Shown here in pieces: positions 46,751-61,234 of a stretch of 64,000 nt of DNA. The translations under genes and the position numbers were made by a program. Location of the stretch: positions 21,627,695 to 21,691,694 of the forward strand of contig NC_080061.1 in NCBI RefSeq assembly GCF_026212465.1, written 5' to 3'. Below the pieces are notes generated by a model that saw nothing but the letters and a program-made list of their open reading frames with translations, made no database searches and was not told the DNA's origin. Numbering within the stretch: position 1 is the stretch's first letter; every line of letters begins with the position of its first letter. Origin of the DNA: Amaranthus tricolor. Its lineage: Eukaryota; Streptophyta; Magnoliopsida; Caryophyllales; Amaranthaceae.

Positions 46751-49108
46751 CTATCCATTTCAACACAATAATATATAAAAACTTGTGTTGTGTGCCAAGT
46801 TTAATGCTAAACAAAGAAAGTTTGAACGACTATGGGCGAGCAAGTGCCAAATCTCATTAATAACCTTTAAAATGCAACTTCGCACTTAAGTTCAAGCGCA
46901 TAACTATTGTTTTCAACTCTAACAATTTCAACACAATAATACAACCTAAACAGTGTTGTGTGCCACGGTTCATGCGAAACAAACAAATTTTGAACGAATT
47001 TAAGCGGCTGAGTTCCAAAAGAGCATTAAAAACAATAAAAACGCAAGTTTGAGCGTAATATCAAGCATATGACTATTGTTTTCAATTCTAACCATTGCAA
47101 CACAATAATATATACCAAGTAGTGTTGTGCGCCAATTTTTATGCTCAACAAACACAGTTTGAATGACTTTAAGCGAGTAAGTGCCAAAAAAGCTTTAATA
47201 ACCTTAAAAACGCAACTTTCAACGTAATATCAAGCATATAACTATTGTTTTCAAATCTAACCATCTCAGCACAATAAATATACTAAATACTATTGTGTGC
47301 CGAGTTTTAGGCCAAATAAACCAAGTTTTAACGTCTTGAATAAAGTTAGTTCCAAAAGCATTTAAATACTTAAAAACACAACTTTGATCGTAATATCAAG
47401 CATATCTCGATTGTTTTCCATTCTAACCATTTCAACACAAAAATGTATACCAAATAGTGTCGTGTGCCAAATTTCATGCCAAACAAAGTATGTTTAAACG
47501 GTTTTAAGCGAGTGAGTGCCAAAAAAGCATTAAAAACCATAAAAACGCCACTTTGAAGATAATATATACCAAATGACTATAATTTTCAATGCTAACCATG
47601 TCAACACAATAATATATACCAAATAGTGTTGTGTGCCAAGTTTTATGCTTAATAAACCAAGTTTGAACGACTTTAAGAGAGTAAGTGCTGAAAAAGCTTT
47701 AATAACCATGAATACGCAACTTTGAACGCCATATCAACATTTTACTATTGTTTTCAAATCTAACAATTTCAACACAATAATATATACTAAATACTATTGT
47801 GTGCCGACTTTTATACCAAATAAACAAAGTTTTAAAGTCTTGAAGCAAGTTAGTGCCAAAAATGTTTTAAGAACATTAAAAACACAACTTCCAACGTAAT
47901 ATCAAGCCTATGACTCTTGATTTAAATTGTAACCATTGGAACACAATAATATATACCAAATAGTGTTGTGTGCGAAGTTTCATGCCAAACAAACCAAGTT
48001 TCAACGGCTTTAAGCGACTAAGTGCCGAAAAAGCATTAAGAACCTTACAAACGTAACTTTGAACGTAATATAAAGCATATGACTATTATTTTCAATTCTA
48101 ACCATTTCAACACAAAAATATATACCAAATAGTGTTTTGTGCCAAATTTCATGCCAAATAAAGGAAGTTTAAACGATTTTAAGCTGTAAGTGGCAAAAAA
48201 GCATTAAAAACCTTAATAACATAACATTGAACGTAATATATAGCAAATGACTATAGTTTTAAATGCTAACCATGTCAACAGAATAATATATACCAAATAG
48301 TATTGTGTGCCAAGTTTTATGCTTAACAAACCAAGTTTGAACGACTTTAAGCGAGTAAGTGCTGAAAAAGCTTTAATAACTATGAATACGCAACTTTGAA
48401 CGCCATATCAACATTTTACTATTGTTTTCAAATCTAACAATTTCAACACAATAATATATACTAAATACTATTGTGTGCCGAGTTTTATACCAAATAAACA
48501 AAGTTTTAACGTCATGAAGCAAGTTAGTGCCAAAAATGTTTTAAGAACATTAAAAACACAACTTCCAACGTAATATCAAGCCTATGACTCTTGATTTAAA
48601 TTGTAACCATTGGAACAAAATAATATATACCAAATAGTGTTGTGTGCTACTTTTCATGCCAAAAAAACCAAGTTTCAACGGCTTTAAGCGACTAAGTGCC
48701 GAAAAAGCATTAAGAACCTTACAAACGTAACTTTGAACGTAATATAAAGCATATGACTATTATTTTCAATTCTAACCATTTCAATACAATAATATATGCA
48801 AAATTGTATTGTGTGCAAAGTTTCATGCTAAACAAACAAAATTCGAACCACTTTAAGCGAGCAAGTGCCAAAAATCTTTAATAACCTTGAAAACGCAAGT
48901 TCGTACTTAATTTCAAGCGTATGACTATTGCTTTCAATTCTAACCATTTCAACACAATAATATATACTAATTAGTGTTGTGTGCCACGGCTCATGCGAAA
49001 CAAACCAAGTTTGAACGACATGAAGCGACTAAGTTCCAAAAGACCATTAAAAACCGTAAAAACGCAACTTTGAACGTAATATCAAGCATATGACTATTGT
49101 TTTCGATT
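46751..49108. repeat. HOR unit, 14 monomers (2358 bp, n=1)
   Basis: One type A block. M8' has the GCTACTTTTCATGCC variant (about 48646), shared with the next unit. Confidence 0.87.
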
Positions 49109-50792
49109 CTATCCATTTCAACACAATAATATAAAAAAACTTGTGTTGTGTGCCAAGTTTAATGCTAAACAAAGAAAGTTTGAACGACTATGGGCGAGCA
49201 AGTGCCAAATCTCATTAATAACCTTTAAAATGCAACTTCGCACTTAATTTCAAGCGCATAACTATTGTTTTCAACTCTAACAATTTCAACACAATAATAC
49301 AACCTAAACAGTGTTGTGTGCCACGGTTCATGCGAAACAAACAAATTTTGAACGAATTTAAGCGACTAAGTTCCAAAAGAGCATTAAAAACCATAAAAAC
49401 GCAAGTTTGAGCGTAATATCAAGCATATGACTATGGTTTTCAATTCTAACCATTGCAACACAATAATATATACCAAGTAGTGTTGTGCGCCAATTTTTAT
49501 GCTCAACAAACACAGTTTGAATGACTTTAAGCGAGTAAGTGCCGAAAAAGCTTTAATAACCTTAAAAACGCAACTTTCAACGTAATATCAAGCATATAAC
49601 TATTGTTTTCAAATCTAACCATCTCAGCACAATAAATATACTAAATACTATTGTGTGCCGAGTTTTAGGCCAAATAAACCAAGTTTTAACGTCTTGAATA
49701 AAGTTAGTTCCAAAAGCATTTAAATACTTAAAAACACAACTTTGATCGTAATATCAAGCATATCTCGATTGTTTTCCATTCTAACCATTTCAACACAAAA
49801 ATGTATACCAAATAGTGTCGTGTGCCAAATTTCATGCCAAACAAAGTATGTTTAAACGGTTTTAAGCGAGTGAGTGCCAAAAAAGCATTAAAAACCATAA
49901 AAACGCCACTTTGAAGATAATATATACCAAATGACTATAATTTTCAATGCTAACCATGTCAACACAATAATATATACCAAATAGTGTTGTGTGCCAAGTT
50001 TTATGCTTAATAAACCAAGTTTGAACGACTTTAAGAGAGTAAGTGCTGAAAAAGCTTTAATAACCATGAATACGCAACTTTGAACGCCATATCAACATTT
50101 TACTATTGTTTTCAAATCTAACAATTTCAACACAATAATATATACTAAATACTATTGTGTGCCGAGTTTTATACCAAATAAACAAAGTTTTAACGTCATG
50201 AAGCAAGTTAGTGCCAAAAATGTTTTAAGAACATTAAAAACACAACTTCCAACGTAATATCAAGCCTATGACTCTTGATTTAAATTGTAACCATTGGAAC
50301 ACAATAATATATACCAAATAGTGTTGTGTGCTACTTTTCATGCCAAAAAAACCAAGTTTCAACGGCTTTAAGCGACTAAGTGCCGAAAAAGCATTAAGAA
50401 CCTTACAAACGTAACTTTGAACGTAATATAAAGCATATGACTATTATTTTCAATTCTAACCATTTCAATACAATAATATATGCAAAATTGTATTGTGTGC
50501 AAAGTTTCATGCTAAACAAACAAAATTCGAACCACTTTAAGCGAGCAAGTGCCAAAAATCTTTAATAACCTTGAAAACGCAAGTTCGTACTTAATTTCAA
50601 GCGTATGACTATTGCTTTCAATTCTAACCATTTCAACACAATAATATATACTAATTAGTGTCGTGTGCCACGGTTCATGCGAAACAAACCATGTTTGAAC
50701 GACATGAAGCGACTAAGTTCCAAAAGACCATTAAAAACCGTAAAAACGCAACTTTGAACGTAATATCAAGCATATGACTATTGTTTTCAATT
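49109..50792. repeat. Base HOR unit, 10 monomers (1684 bp, n=0)
   Basis: M1-M10 with no extra block. The M7 region (CGAGTTTTATACC, CGTCATGAAGC near 50163-50202) looks like M7' of the extra block, so the block was probably lost by exchange between M5-M8 and M5'-M8'. Confidence 0.88.
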
Positions 50793-52476
50793 ATATCCAT
50801 TTCAACACAATAATATAAAAAAACTTGTGTTGTGTGCCAAGTTTAATGCTAAACAAAGAAAGTTTGAACGACTATGGGTGAGCAAGTGCCAAATCTCATT
50901 AATAACCTTTAAAATGCAACTTCGCACTTAATTTCAAGCGCATAACTATTGTTTTCAACTCTAACAATTTCAACACAATAATACAACCTAAACAGTGTTG
51001 TGTGCCACGGTTCATGCGAAACAAACAAATTTTGAACGAATTTAAGCGACTAAGTTCCAAAAGAGCATTAAAAACCATAAAAACGCAAGTTTGAGCGTAA
51101 TATCAAGCATATGACTATGGTTTTCAATTCTAACCATTGCAACACAATAATATATACCAAGTAGTGTTGTGCGCCAATTTTTATGCTCAACAAACACAGT
51201 TTGAATGACTTTAAGCGAGTAAGTGCCGAAAAAGCTTTAATAACCTTAAAAACGCAACTTTCAACGTAATATCAAGCATATAACTATTGTTTTCAAATCT
51301 AACCATCTCAGCACAATAAATATACTAAATACTATTGTGTGCCGAGTTTTAGGCCAAATAAACCAAGTTTTAACGTCGTGAATAAAGTTAGTTCCAAAAG
51401 CATTTAAATACTTAAAAACACAACTTTGATCGTAATATCAAGCATATCTCGATTGTTTTCCATTCTAACCATTTCAACACAAAAATGTATACCAAATAGT
51501 GTCGTGTGCCAAATTTCATGCCAAACAAAGTATGTTTAAATGGTTTTAAGCGAGTGAGTGCCAAAAAAGCATTAAAAACCATAAAAACGCAACTTTGTAA
51601 ATAATATATACCAAATGACTATAATTTTCAATGCTAACCATGTCAACACAATAATATATACCAAATAGTGTTGTGTGCCAAGTTTTATGCTTAATAAACC
51701 AAGTTTGAACGACTTTAAGAGAGTAAGTGCTGAAAAAGCTTTAATAACCATGAATACGCAACTTTGAACGCCATATCAACATTTTACTATTGTTTTCAAA
51801 TCTAACAATTTCAACACAATAATATATACTAAATACTATTGTGTGCCGAGTTTTATACCAAATAAACAAAGTTTTAACGTCAAGAAGCAAGTTAGTGCCA
51901 AAAATGTTTTAAGAACATTAAAAACACAACTTCCAACGTAATATCAAGCCTATGACTCTTGATTTAAATTGTAACCATTGGAACACAATAATATATACCA
52001 AATAGTGTTGTGTGCGAAGTTTCATGCCAAACAAACCAAGTTTCAACGGCTTTAAGCGACTAAGTGCCGAAAAAGCATTAAGAACCTTACAAACGTAACT
52101 TTGAACGTAATATAAAGCATATGACTATTATTTTCAATTCTAACTATTTCAATACAATAATATATGCAAAATTGTATTGTGTGCAAAGTTTCATGCTAAA
52201 CAAACAAAATTCGAACCACTTTAAGCGAGCAAGTGCCAAAAATCTTTAATAACCTTGAAAACGCAAGTTCGCACTTAATTTCAAGCGTATGACTATTGCT
52301 TTCAATTCTAACCATTTCAACACAATAATATATACTAATTAGTGTTGTGTGCCACGGTTCATGCGAAACAAACCAAGTTTGAACGACATGAAGCGACTAA
52401 GTTCCAAAAGACCATTAAAAACCGTAAAAACGCAACTTTGAACGTAATATCAAGCATATGACTATTGTTTTCAATT
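50793..52476. repeat. Base HOR unit, 10 monomers (1684 bp, n=0)
   Basis: Second base-length unit. Its mark reads ATATCC in place of CTATCC. Private variants GTCGTGAATAAAG (51375) and TTTGTAAATAAT (about 51594) reappear 12,126 bp downstream. Confidence 0.88.
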
Positions 52477-54160
52477 CTATCCATTTCAACACAATAATAT
52501 ATAAAAACTTGTGTTGTGTGCCAAGTTTAATGCTAAACAAAGAAAGTTTGAACGACTATGGGCGAGCAAGTGCCAAATCTCATTAATAACCTTTAAAATG
52601 CAACTTCGCACTTAATTTCAAGCGCATAACTATTGTTTTCAACTCTAACAATTTCAACACAATAATACAACCTAAACAGTGTTGTGTGCCACGGTTCATG
52701 CGAAACAAACAAATTTTGAACGAATTTAAGCGACTAAGTTCCAAAAGAGCATTAAAAACCATAAAAACGCAAGTTTGAGCGTAATATCAAGCATATGACT
52801 ATTGTTTTCAATTCTAACCATTGCAACACAATAATATATACCAAGTAGTGTTGTGCGCCAATTTTTATGCTCAACAAACACAGTTTGAATGACTTTAAGC
52901 GAGTAAGTGCCGAAAAAGCTTTAATAACCTTAAAAACGCAACTTTCAACGTAATATCAAGCATATAACTATTGTTTTCAAATCTAACCATCTCAGCACAA
53001 TAAATATACTAAATACTATTGTGTGCCGAGTTTTAGGCCAAATAAACCAAGTTTTAACGTCTTGAATAAAGTTAGTTCCAAAAGCATTTAAATACTTAAA
53101 AACACAACTTTGATCGTAATATCTAGCATATCTCGATTGTTTTCCATTCTAACCATTTCAACACAAAAATGTATACCAAATAGTGTCGTGTGCCAAATTT
53201 CATGCCAAACAAAGTATGTTTAAACGGTTTTAAGCGAGTGAGTGCCAAAAAAGCATTAAAAACCATAAAAACGCAACTTTGAAAATAATATATACCAAAT
53301 GACTATAATTTTCAATGCTAACCATGTCAACACAATAATATATACCAAATAGTGTTGTGTGCCAAGTTTTATGCTTAATAAACCAAGTTTGAACGACTTT
53401 AAGAGAGTAAGTGCTGAAAAAGCTTTAATAACCATGAATACGCAACTTTGAACGCCATATCAACATTTTACTATTGTTTTCAAATCTAACAATTTCAACA
53501 CAATAATATATACTAAATACTATTGTGTGCCGACTTTTATACCAAATAAACAAAGTTTTAAAGTCTTGAAGCAAGTTAGTGCCAAAAATGTTTTAAGAAC
53601 ATTAAAAACACAACTTCCAACGTAATATCAAGCCTATGACTCTTGATTTAAATTGTAACCATTGGAACAGAATAATATATACCAAATAGTGTTGTGTGCT
53701 ACGTTTCATGCCAAACAAACCAAGTTTCAACGGCTTTAAGCGACTAAGTGCCGAAAAAGCATTAAGAACCTTACAAACGTAACTTTGAACGTAATATAAA
53801 GCATATGACTATTGTTTTCAATTCTAACCATTTCAATACAATAATATATGCAAAATTGTATTGTGTGCAAAGTTTCATGCTAAACAAACAAAATTCGAAC
53901 CACTTTAAGCGAGCAAGTGCCAAAAATCTTTAATAACCTTTAAAACGCAAGTTCGCACTTAATTTCAAGCGTATGACTATTGCTTTCAATTCTAACCATT
54001 TCAACACAATAATATATACTAATTAGTGTTGTGTGCCACGGTTCATGCGAAACAAACCAAGTTTGAACGACATGAAGCGACTAAGTTCCAAAAGACCATT
54101 AAAAACCGTAAAAACGCAACTTTGAACGTAATATCAAGCATATGACTATTGTTTTCAATT
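52477..54160. repeat. Base HOR unit, 10 monomers (1684 bp, n=0)
   Basis: Third base-length unit in a row. Unlike the previous one it has the CCGACTTTTATACC form of M7 and the GCTACGTTTC form of M8, so the three n=0 units are not simple copies of one another. Confidence 0.87.
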
Positions 54161-56518
54161 CTATCCATTTCCACACAATAATACATAAAAACTTGTGTTG
54201 TGTGCCAAGTTTAATGCTAAACAAAGAAAGTTTGAACGACTATGGGCCAGCAAGTGCCAAATCTCATTAATAACCTTTAAAATGCAACTTCGCACTTAAT
54301 TTCAAGCGCATAACTATTGTTTTCAACTCTAACAATTTCAACACAATAATACAACCTAAACAGTGTTGTGTGCCACGGTTCATGCGAAACAAACAAATTT
54401 TGAACGAATTTAAGCGACTAAGTTCCAAAAGAGCATTAAAAACCATAAAAACGCAAGTTTGAGCGTAATATCAAGCATATGACTATTGTTTTCAATTCTA
54501 ACCATTGCAACACAATAATATATACCAAGTAGTGTTGTGCGCCAATTTTTATGCTCAACAAACACAGTTTGAATGACTTTAAGCGAGTAAGTGCCGAAAA
54601 AGCTTTAATAACCTTAAAAACACAACTTTCAACGTAATATCAAGCATATAACTATTGTTTTCAAATCTAACCATCTCAGCACAATAAATATACTAAATAC
54701 TATTGTGTGCCGAGTTTTAGGCCAAATAAACCAAGTTTTAACGTCTTGAATAAAGTGAGTTCCAAAAGCATTTAAATACGTAAAAACACAACTTTGATCG
54801 TAATATCAAGCATATCTCGATTGTTTTCCATTCTAACCATTTCAACACAAAAATGTATACCAAATAGTGTCGTGTGCCAAATTTCATGCCAAACAAAGTA
54901 TGTTTAAACGGTTTTAAGCGAGTGAGTGCCAAAAAAGCATTAAAAACCATAAAAACGCAACTTTGAAAATAATATATACCAAATGACTATAATTTTCAAT
55001 GCTAACCATGTCAACACAATAATATATACCAAATAGTGTTGTGTGCCAAGTTTTATGCTTAATAAACCAAGTTTGAACGACTTTAAGAGAGTAAGTGCTG
55101 AAAAAGCTTTAATAACCATGAATACGCAACTTTGAACGCCATATCAACATTTTACTATTGTTTTCAAATCTAACAATTTCAACACAATAATATATACTAA
55201 ATACTATTGTGTGCCGACTTTTATACCAAATAAACAAAGTTTTAAAGTCTTGAAGCAAGTTAGTGCCAAAAATGTTTTAAGAACATTAAAAACACAACTT
55301 CCAACGTAATATCAAGCCTATGACTCTTGATTTAAATTGTAACCATTGGAACACAATAATATATACCAAATAGTGTTGTGTGCGAAGTTTCATGCCAAAC
55401 AAACCAAGTTTCAACGGCTTTAAGCGACTAAGTGCCGAAAAAGCATTAAGAACCTTACAAACGTAACTTTGAACGTAATATAAAGCATATGACTATTATT
55501 TTCAATTCTAACCATTTTAACACAAAAATATATACCAAATAGTGTTTTGTGCCAAATTTCATGCCAAATAAAGGAAGTTTAAACGATTTTAAGCGGTAAG
55601 TGGCAAAAAAGCATTAAAAACCTTAATAACATAACATTGAACGTAATATATAGCAAATGACTATGGTTTTAAATGCTAACCATGTCAACAGAATAATATA
55701 TACCAAATAGTATTGTGTGCCAAGTTTTATGCTTAACAAACCAAGTTTGAACGACTTTAAGCGAGTAAGTGCTGAAAAAGCTTTAATAACTATGAATACG
55801 CAACTTTGAACGCCATATCAACATTTTACTATTGTTTTCAAATCTAACAATTTCAACACAATAATATATACTAAATACTATTGTGTGCCGAGTTTTATAC
55901 CAAATAAACAAAGTTTTAACGTCATGAAGCAAGTTAGTGCCAAAAATGTTTTAAGAACATTAAAAACACAACTTCCAACGTAATATCAAGCCTATGACTC
56001 TTGATTTAAATTGTAACCATTGGAACAGAATAATATATACCAAATAGTGTTGTGTGCTACGTTTCATGCCAAACAAACCAAGTTTCAACGGCTTTAAGCG
56101 ACTAAGTGCCGAAAAAGCATTAAGAACCTTACAAACGTAACTTTGAACGTAATATAAAGCATATGACTATTGTTTTCAATTCTAACCATTTCAATACAAT
56201 AATATATGCAAAATTGTATTGTGTGCAAAGTTTCATGCTAAACAAACAAAATTCGAACCACTTTAAGCGAGCAAGTGCCAAAAATCTTTAATAACCTTGA
56301 AAACGCAAGTTCGCACTTAATTTCAAGCGTATGACTATTGCTTTCAATTCTAACCATTTCAACACAATAATATATACTAATTAGTGTTGTGTGCCACGGT
56401 TCATGCGAAACAAACCAAGTTTGAACGACATGAAGCGACTAAGTTCCAAAAGACCATTAAAAACCGTAAAAACGCAACTTTGAACGTAATATCAAGCATA
56501 TGACTATTGTTTTCAATT
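54161..56518. repeat. HOR unit, 14 monomers (2358 bp, n=1)
   Basis: First of three nearly identical units. Shared private variants are CATTTCCACACAATAA, TATGGGCCAGC and AAAGTGAGTTCC. Confidence 0.9.
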
Positions 56519-58876
56519 CTATCCATTTCCACACAATAATATATAAAAACTTGTGTTGTGTGCCAAGTTTAATGCTAAACAAAGAAAGTTTGAACGACTA
56601 TGGGCCAGCAAGTGCCAAATCTCATTAATAACCTTTAAAATGCAACTTCGCACTTAATTTCAAGCGCATAACTATTGTTTTCAACTCTAACAATTTCAAC
56701 ACAATAATACAACCTAAACAGTGTTGTGTGCCACGGTTCATGCGAAACAAACAAATTTTGAACGAATTTAAGCGACTAAGTTCCAAAAGAGCATTAAAAA
56801 CCATAAAAACGCAAGTTTGAGCGTAATATCAAGCATATGACTATTGTTTTCAATTCTAACCATTGCAACACAATAATATATACCAAGTAGTGTTGTGCGC
56901 CAATTTTTATGCTCAACAAACACAGTTTGAATGACTTTAAGCGAGTAAGTGCCGAAAAAGCTTTAATAACCTTAAAAACACAACTTTCAACGTAATATCA
57001 AGCATATAACTATTGTTTTCAAATCTAACCATCTCAGCACAATAAATATACTAAATACTATTGTGTGCCGAGTTTTAGGCCAAATAAACCAAGTTTTAAC
57101 GTCTTGAATAAAGTGAGTTCCAAAAGCATTTAAATACGTAAAAACACAACTTTGATCGTAATATCAAGCATATCTCGATTGTTTTCCATTCTAACCATTT
57201 CAACACAAAAATGTATACCAAATAGTGTCGTGTGCCAAATTTCATGCCAAACAAAGTATGTTTAAACGGTTTTAAGCGAGTGAGTGCCAAAAAGGCATTA
57301 AAAACCATAAAAACGCAACTTTGAAAATAATATATACCAAATCACTATAATTTTCAATGCTAACCATGTCAACACAATAATATATACCAAATAGTGTTGT
57401 GTGCCAAGTTTTATGCTTAATAAACCAAGTTTGAACGACTTTAAGAGAGTAAGTGCTGAAAAAGCTTTAATAACCATGAATACGCAACTTTGAACGCCAT
57501 ATCAACATTTTACTATTGTTTTCAAATCTAACAATTTCAACACAATAATATATACTAAATACTATTGTGTGCCGACTTTTATACCAAATAAACAAAGTTT
57601 TAAAGTCTTGAAGCAAGTTAGTGCCAAAAATGTTTTAAGAACATTAAAAACACAACTTCCAACGTAATATCAAGCCTATGACTCTTGATTTAAATTGTAA
57701 CCATTGGAACACAATAATATATACCAAATAGTGTTGTGTGCGAAGTTTCATGCCAAACAAACCAAGTTTCAACGGCTTTAAGCGACTAAGTGCCGAAAAA
57801 GCATTAAGAACCTTACAAACGTAACTTTGAACGTAATATAAAGCATATGACTATTATTTTCAATTCTAACCATTTTAACACAAAAATATATACCAAATAG
57901 TGTTTTGTGCCAAATTTCATGCCAAATAAAGGAAGTTTAAACGATTTTAAGCGGTAAGTGGCAAAAAAGCATTAAAAACCTTAATAACATAACATTGAAC
58001 GTAATATATAGCAAATGACTATGGTTTTAAATGCTAACCATGTCAACAGAATAATATATACCAAATAGTATTGTGTGCCAAGTTTTATGCTTAACAAACC
58101 AAGTTTGAACGACTTTAAGCGAGTAAGTGCTGAAAAAGCTTTAATAACTATGAATACGCAACTTTGAACGCCATATCAACATTTTACTATTGTTTTCAAA
58201 TCTAACAATTTCAACACAATAATATATACTAAATACTATTGTGTGCCGAGTTTTATACCAAATAAACAAAGTTTTAACGTCATGAAGCAAGTTAGTGCCA
58301 AAAATGTTTTAAGAACATTAAAAACACAACTTCCAACGTAATATCAAGCCTATGACTCTTGATTTAAATTGTAACCATTGGAACAGAATAATATATACCA
58401 AATAGTGTTGTGTGCTACGTTTCATGCCAAACAAACCAAGTTTCAACGGCTTTAAGCGACTAAGTGCCGAAAAAGCATTAAGAACCTTACAAACGTAACT
58501 TTGAACGTAATATAAAGCATATGACTATTGTTTTCAATTCTAACCATTTCAATACAATAATATATGCAAAATTGTATTGTGTGCAAAGTTTCATGCTAAA
58601 CAAACAAAATTCGAACCACTTTAAGCGAGCAAGTGCCAAAAATCTTTAATAACCTTGAAAACGCAAGTTCGCACTTAATTTCAAGCGTATGACTATTGCT
58701 TTCAATTCTAACCATTTCAACACAATAATATATACTAATTAGTGTTGTGTGCCACGGTTCATGCGAAACAAACCAAGTTTGAACGACATGAAGCGACTAA
58801 GTTCCAAAAGACCATTAAAAACCGTAAAAACGCAACTTTGAACGTAATATCAAGCATATGACTATTGTTTTCAATT
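56519..58876. repeat. HOR unit, 14 monomers (2358 bp, n=1)
   Basis: Nearly identical to its neighbours. It differs by, for example, CAAATCACTATAA near 57340, and shares AAAAAGGCATT (near 57290) with the unit to its right. Confidence 0.9.
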
Positions 58877-61234
58877 CTATCCATTTCCACACAATAATAT
58901 ATAAAAACTTGTGTTGTGTGCCAAGTTTAATGCTAAACAAAGAAAGTTTGAACGACTATGGGCCAGCAAGTGCCAAATCTCATTAATAACCTTTAAAATG
59001 CAACTTCGCACTTAATTTCAAGCGCATAACTATTGTTTTCAACTCTAACAATTTCAACACAATAATACAACCTAAACAGTGTTGTGTGCCACGGTTCATG
59101 CGAAACAAACAAATTTTGAACGAATTTAAGCGACTAAGTTCCAAAAGAGCATTAAAAACCATAAAAACGCAAGTTTGAGCGTAATATCAAGCATATGACT
59201 ATTGTTTTCAATTCTAACCATTGCAACACAATAATATATACCAAGTAGTGTTGTGCGCCAATTTTTATGCTCAACAAACACAGTTTGAATGACTTTAAGC
59301 GAGTAAGTGCCGAAAAAGCTTTAATAACCTTAAAAACACAACTTTCAACGTAATATCAAGCATATAACTATTGTTTTCAAATCTAACCATCTCAGCACAA
59401 TAAATATACTAAATACTATTGTGTGCCGAGTTTTAGGCCAAATAAACCAAGTTTTAACGTCTTGAATAAAGTGAGTTCCAAAAGCATTTAAATACGTAAA
59501 AACACAACTTTGATCGTAATATCAAGCATATCTCGATTGTTTTCCATTCTAACCATTTCAACACAAAAATGTATACCAAATAGTGTCGTGTGCCAAATTT
59601 CATGCCAAACAAAGTATGTTTAAACGGTTTTAAGCGAGTGAGTGCCAAAAAGGCATTAAAAACCATAAAAACGCAACTTTGAAAATAATATATACCAAAT
59701 GACTATAATTTTCAATGCTAACCATGTCAACACAATAATATATACCAAATAGTGTTGTGTGCCAAGTTTTATGCTTAATAAACCAAGTTTGAACGACTTT
59801 AAGAGAGTAAGTGCTGAAAAAGCTTTAATAACCATGAATACGCAACTTTGAACGCCATATCAACATTTTACTATTGTTTTCAAATCTAACAATTTCAACA
59901 CAATAATATATACTAAATACTATTGTGTGCCGACTTTTATACCAAATAAACAAAGTTTTAAAGTCTTGAAGCAAGTTAGTGCCAAAAATGTTTTAAGAAC
60001 ATTAAAAACACAACTTCCAACGTAATATCAAGCCTATGACTCTTGATTTAAATTGTAACCATTGGAACACAATAATATATACCAAATAGTGTTGTGTGCG
60101 AAGTTTCATGCCAAACAAACCAAGTTTCAACGGCTTTAAGCGACTAAGTGCCGAAAAAGCATTAAGAACCTTACAAACGTAACTTTGAACGTAATATAAA
60201 GCATATGACTATTATTTTCAATTCTAACCATTTTAACACAAAAATATATACCAAATAGTGTTTTGTGCCAAATTTCATGCCAAATAAAGGAAGTTTAAAC
60301 GATTTTAAGCGGTAAGTGGCAAAAAAGCATTAAAAACCTTAATAACATAACATTGAACGTAATATATAGCAAATGACTATGGTTTTAAATGCTAACCATG
60401 TCAACAGAATAATATATACCAAATAGTATTGTGTGCCAAGTTTTATGCTTAACAAACCAAGTTTGAACGACTTTAAGCGACTAAGTGCTGAAAAAGCTTT
60501 AATAACTATGAATACGCAACTTTGAACGCCATATCAACATTTTACTATTGTTTTCAAATCTAACAATTTCAACACAATAATATATACTAAATACTATTGT
60601 GTGCCGAGTTTTATACCAAATAAACAAAGTTTTAACGTCATGAAGCAAGTTAGTGCCAAAAATGTTTTAAGAACATTAAAAACACAACTTCCAACGTAAT
60701 ATCAAGCCTATGACTCTTGATTTAAATTGTAACCATTGGAACAGAATAATATATACCAAATAGTGTTGTGTGCTACGTTTCATGCCAAACAAACCAAGTT
60801 TCAACGGCTTTAAGCGACTAAGTGCCGAAAAAGCATTAAGAACCTTACAAACGTAACTTTGAACGTAATATAAAGCATATGACTATTGTTTTCAATTCTA
60901 ACCATTTCAATACAATAATATATGCAAAATTGTATTGTGTGCAAAGTTTCATGCTAAACAAACAAAATTCGAACCACTTTAAGCGAGCAAGTGCCAAAAA
61001 TCTTTAATAACCTTGAAAACGCAAGTTCGCACTTAATTTCAAGCGTATGACTATTGCTTTCAATTCTAACCATTTCAACACAATAATATATACTAATTAG
61101 TGTTGTGTGCCACGGTTCATGCGAAACAAACCAAGTTTGAACGACATGAAGCGACTAAGTTCCAAAAGACCATTAAAAACCGTAAAAACGCAACTTTGAA
61201 CGTAATATCAAGCATATGACTATTGTTTTCAATT
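58877..61234. repeat. HOR unit, 14 monomers (2358 bp, n=1)
   Basis: Third nearly identical unit, with the same private variants. A GCGACTAAGTGCTG variant at about 60476 is private to this copy. Confidence 0.9.

Noticed and set aside
54738..59666. Three identical 70-codon minus-strand ORFs at 54738, 57096 and 59454
   Set aside because: They are 2358 bp apart because the HOR repeats. The same M4-M6 region lacks the frame in other HORs. Useful only as a period marker.
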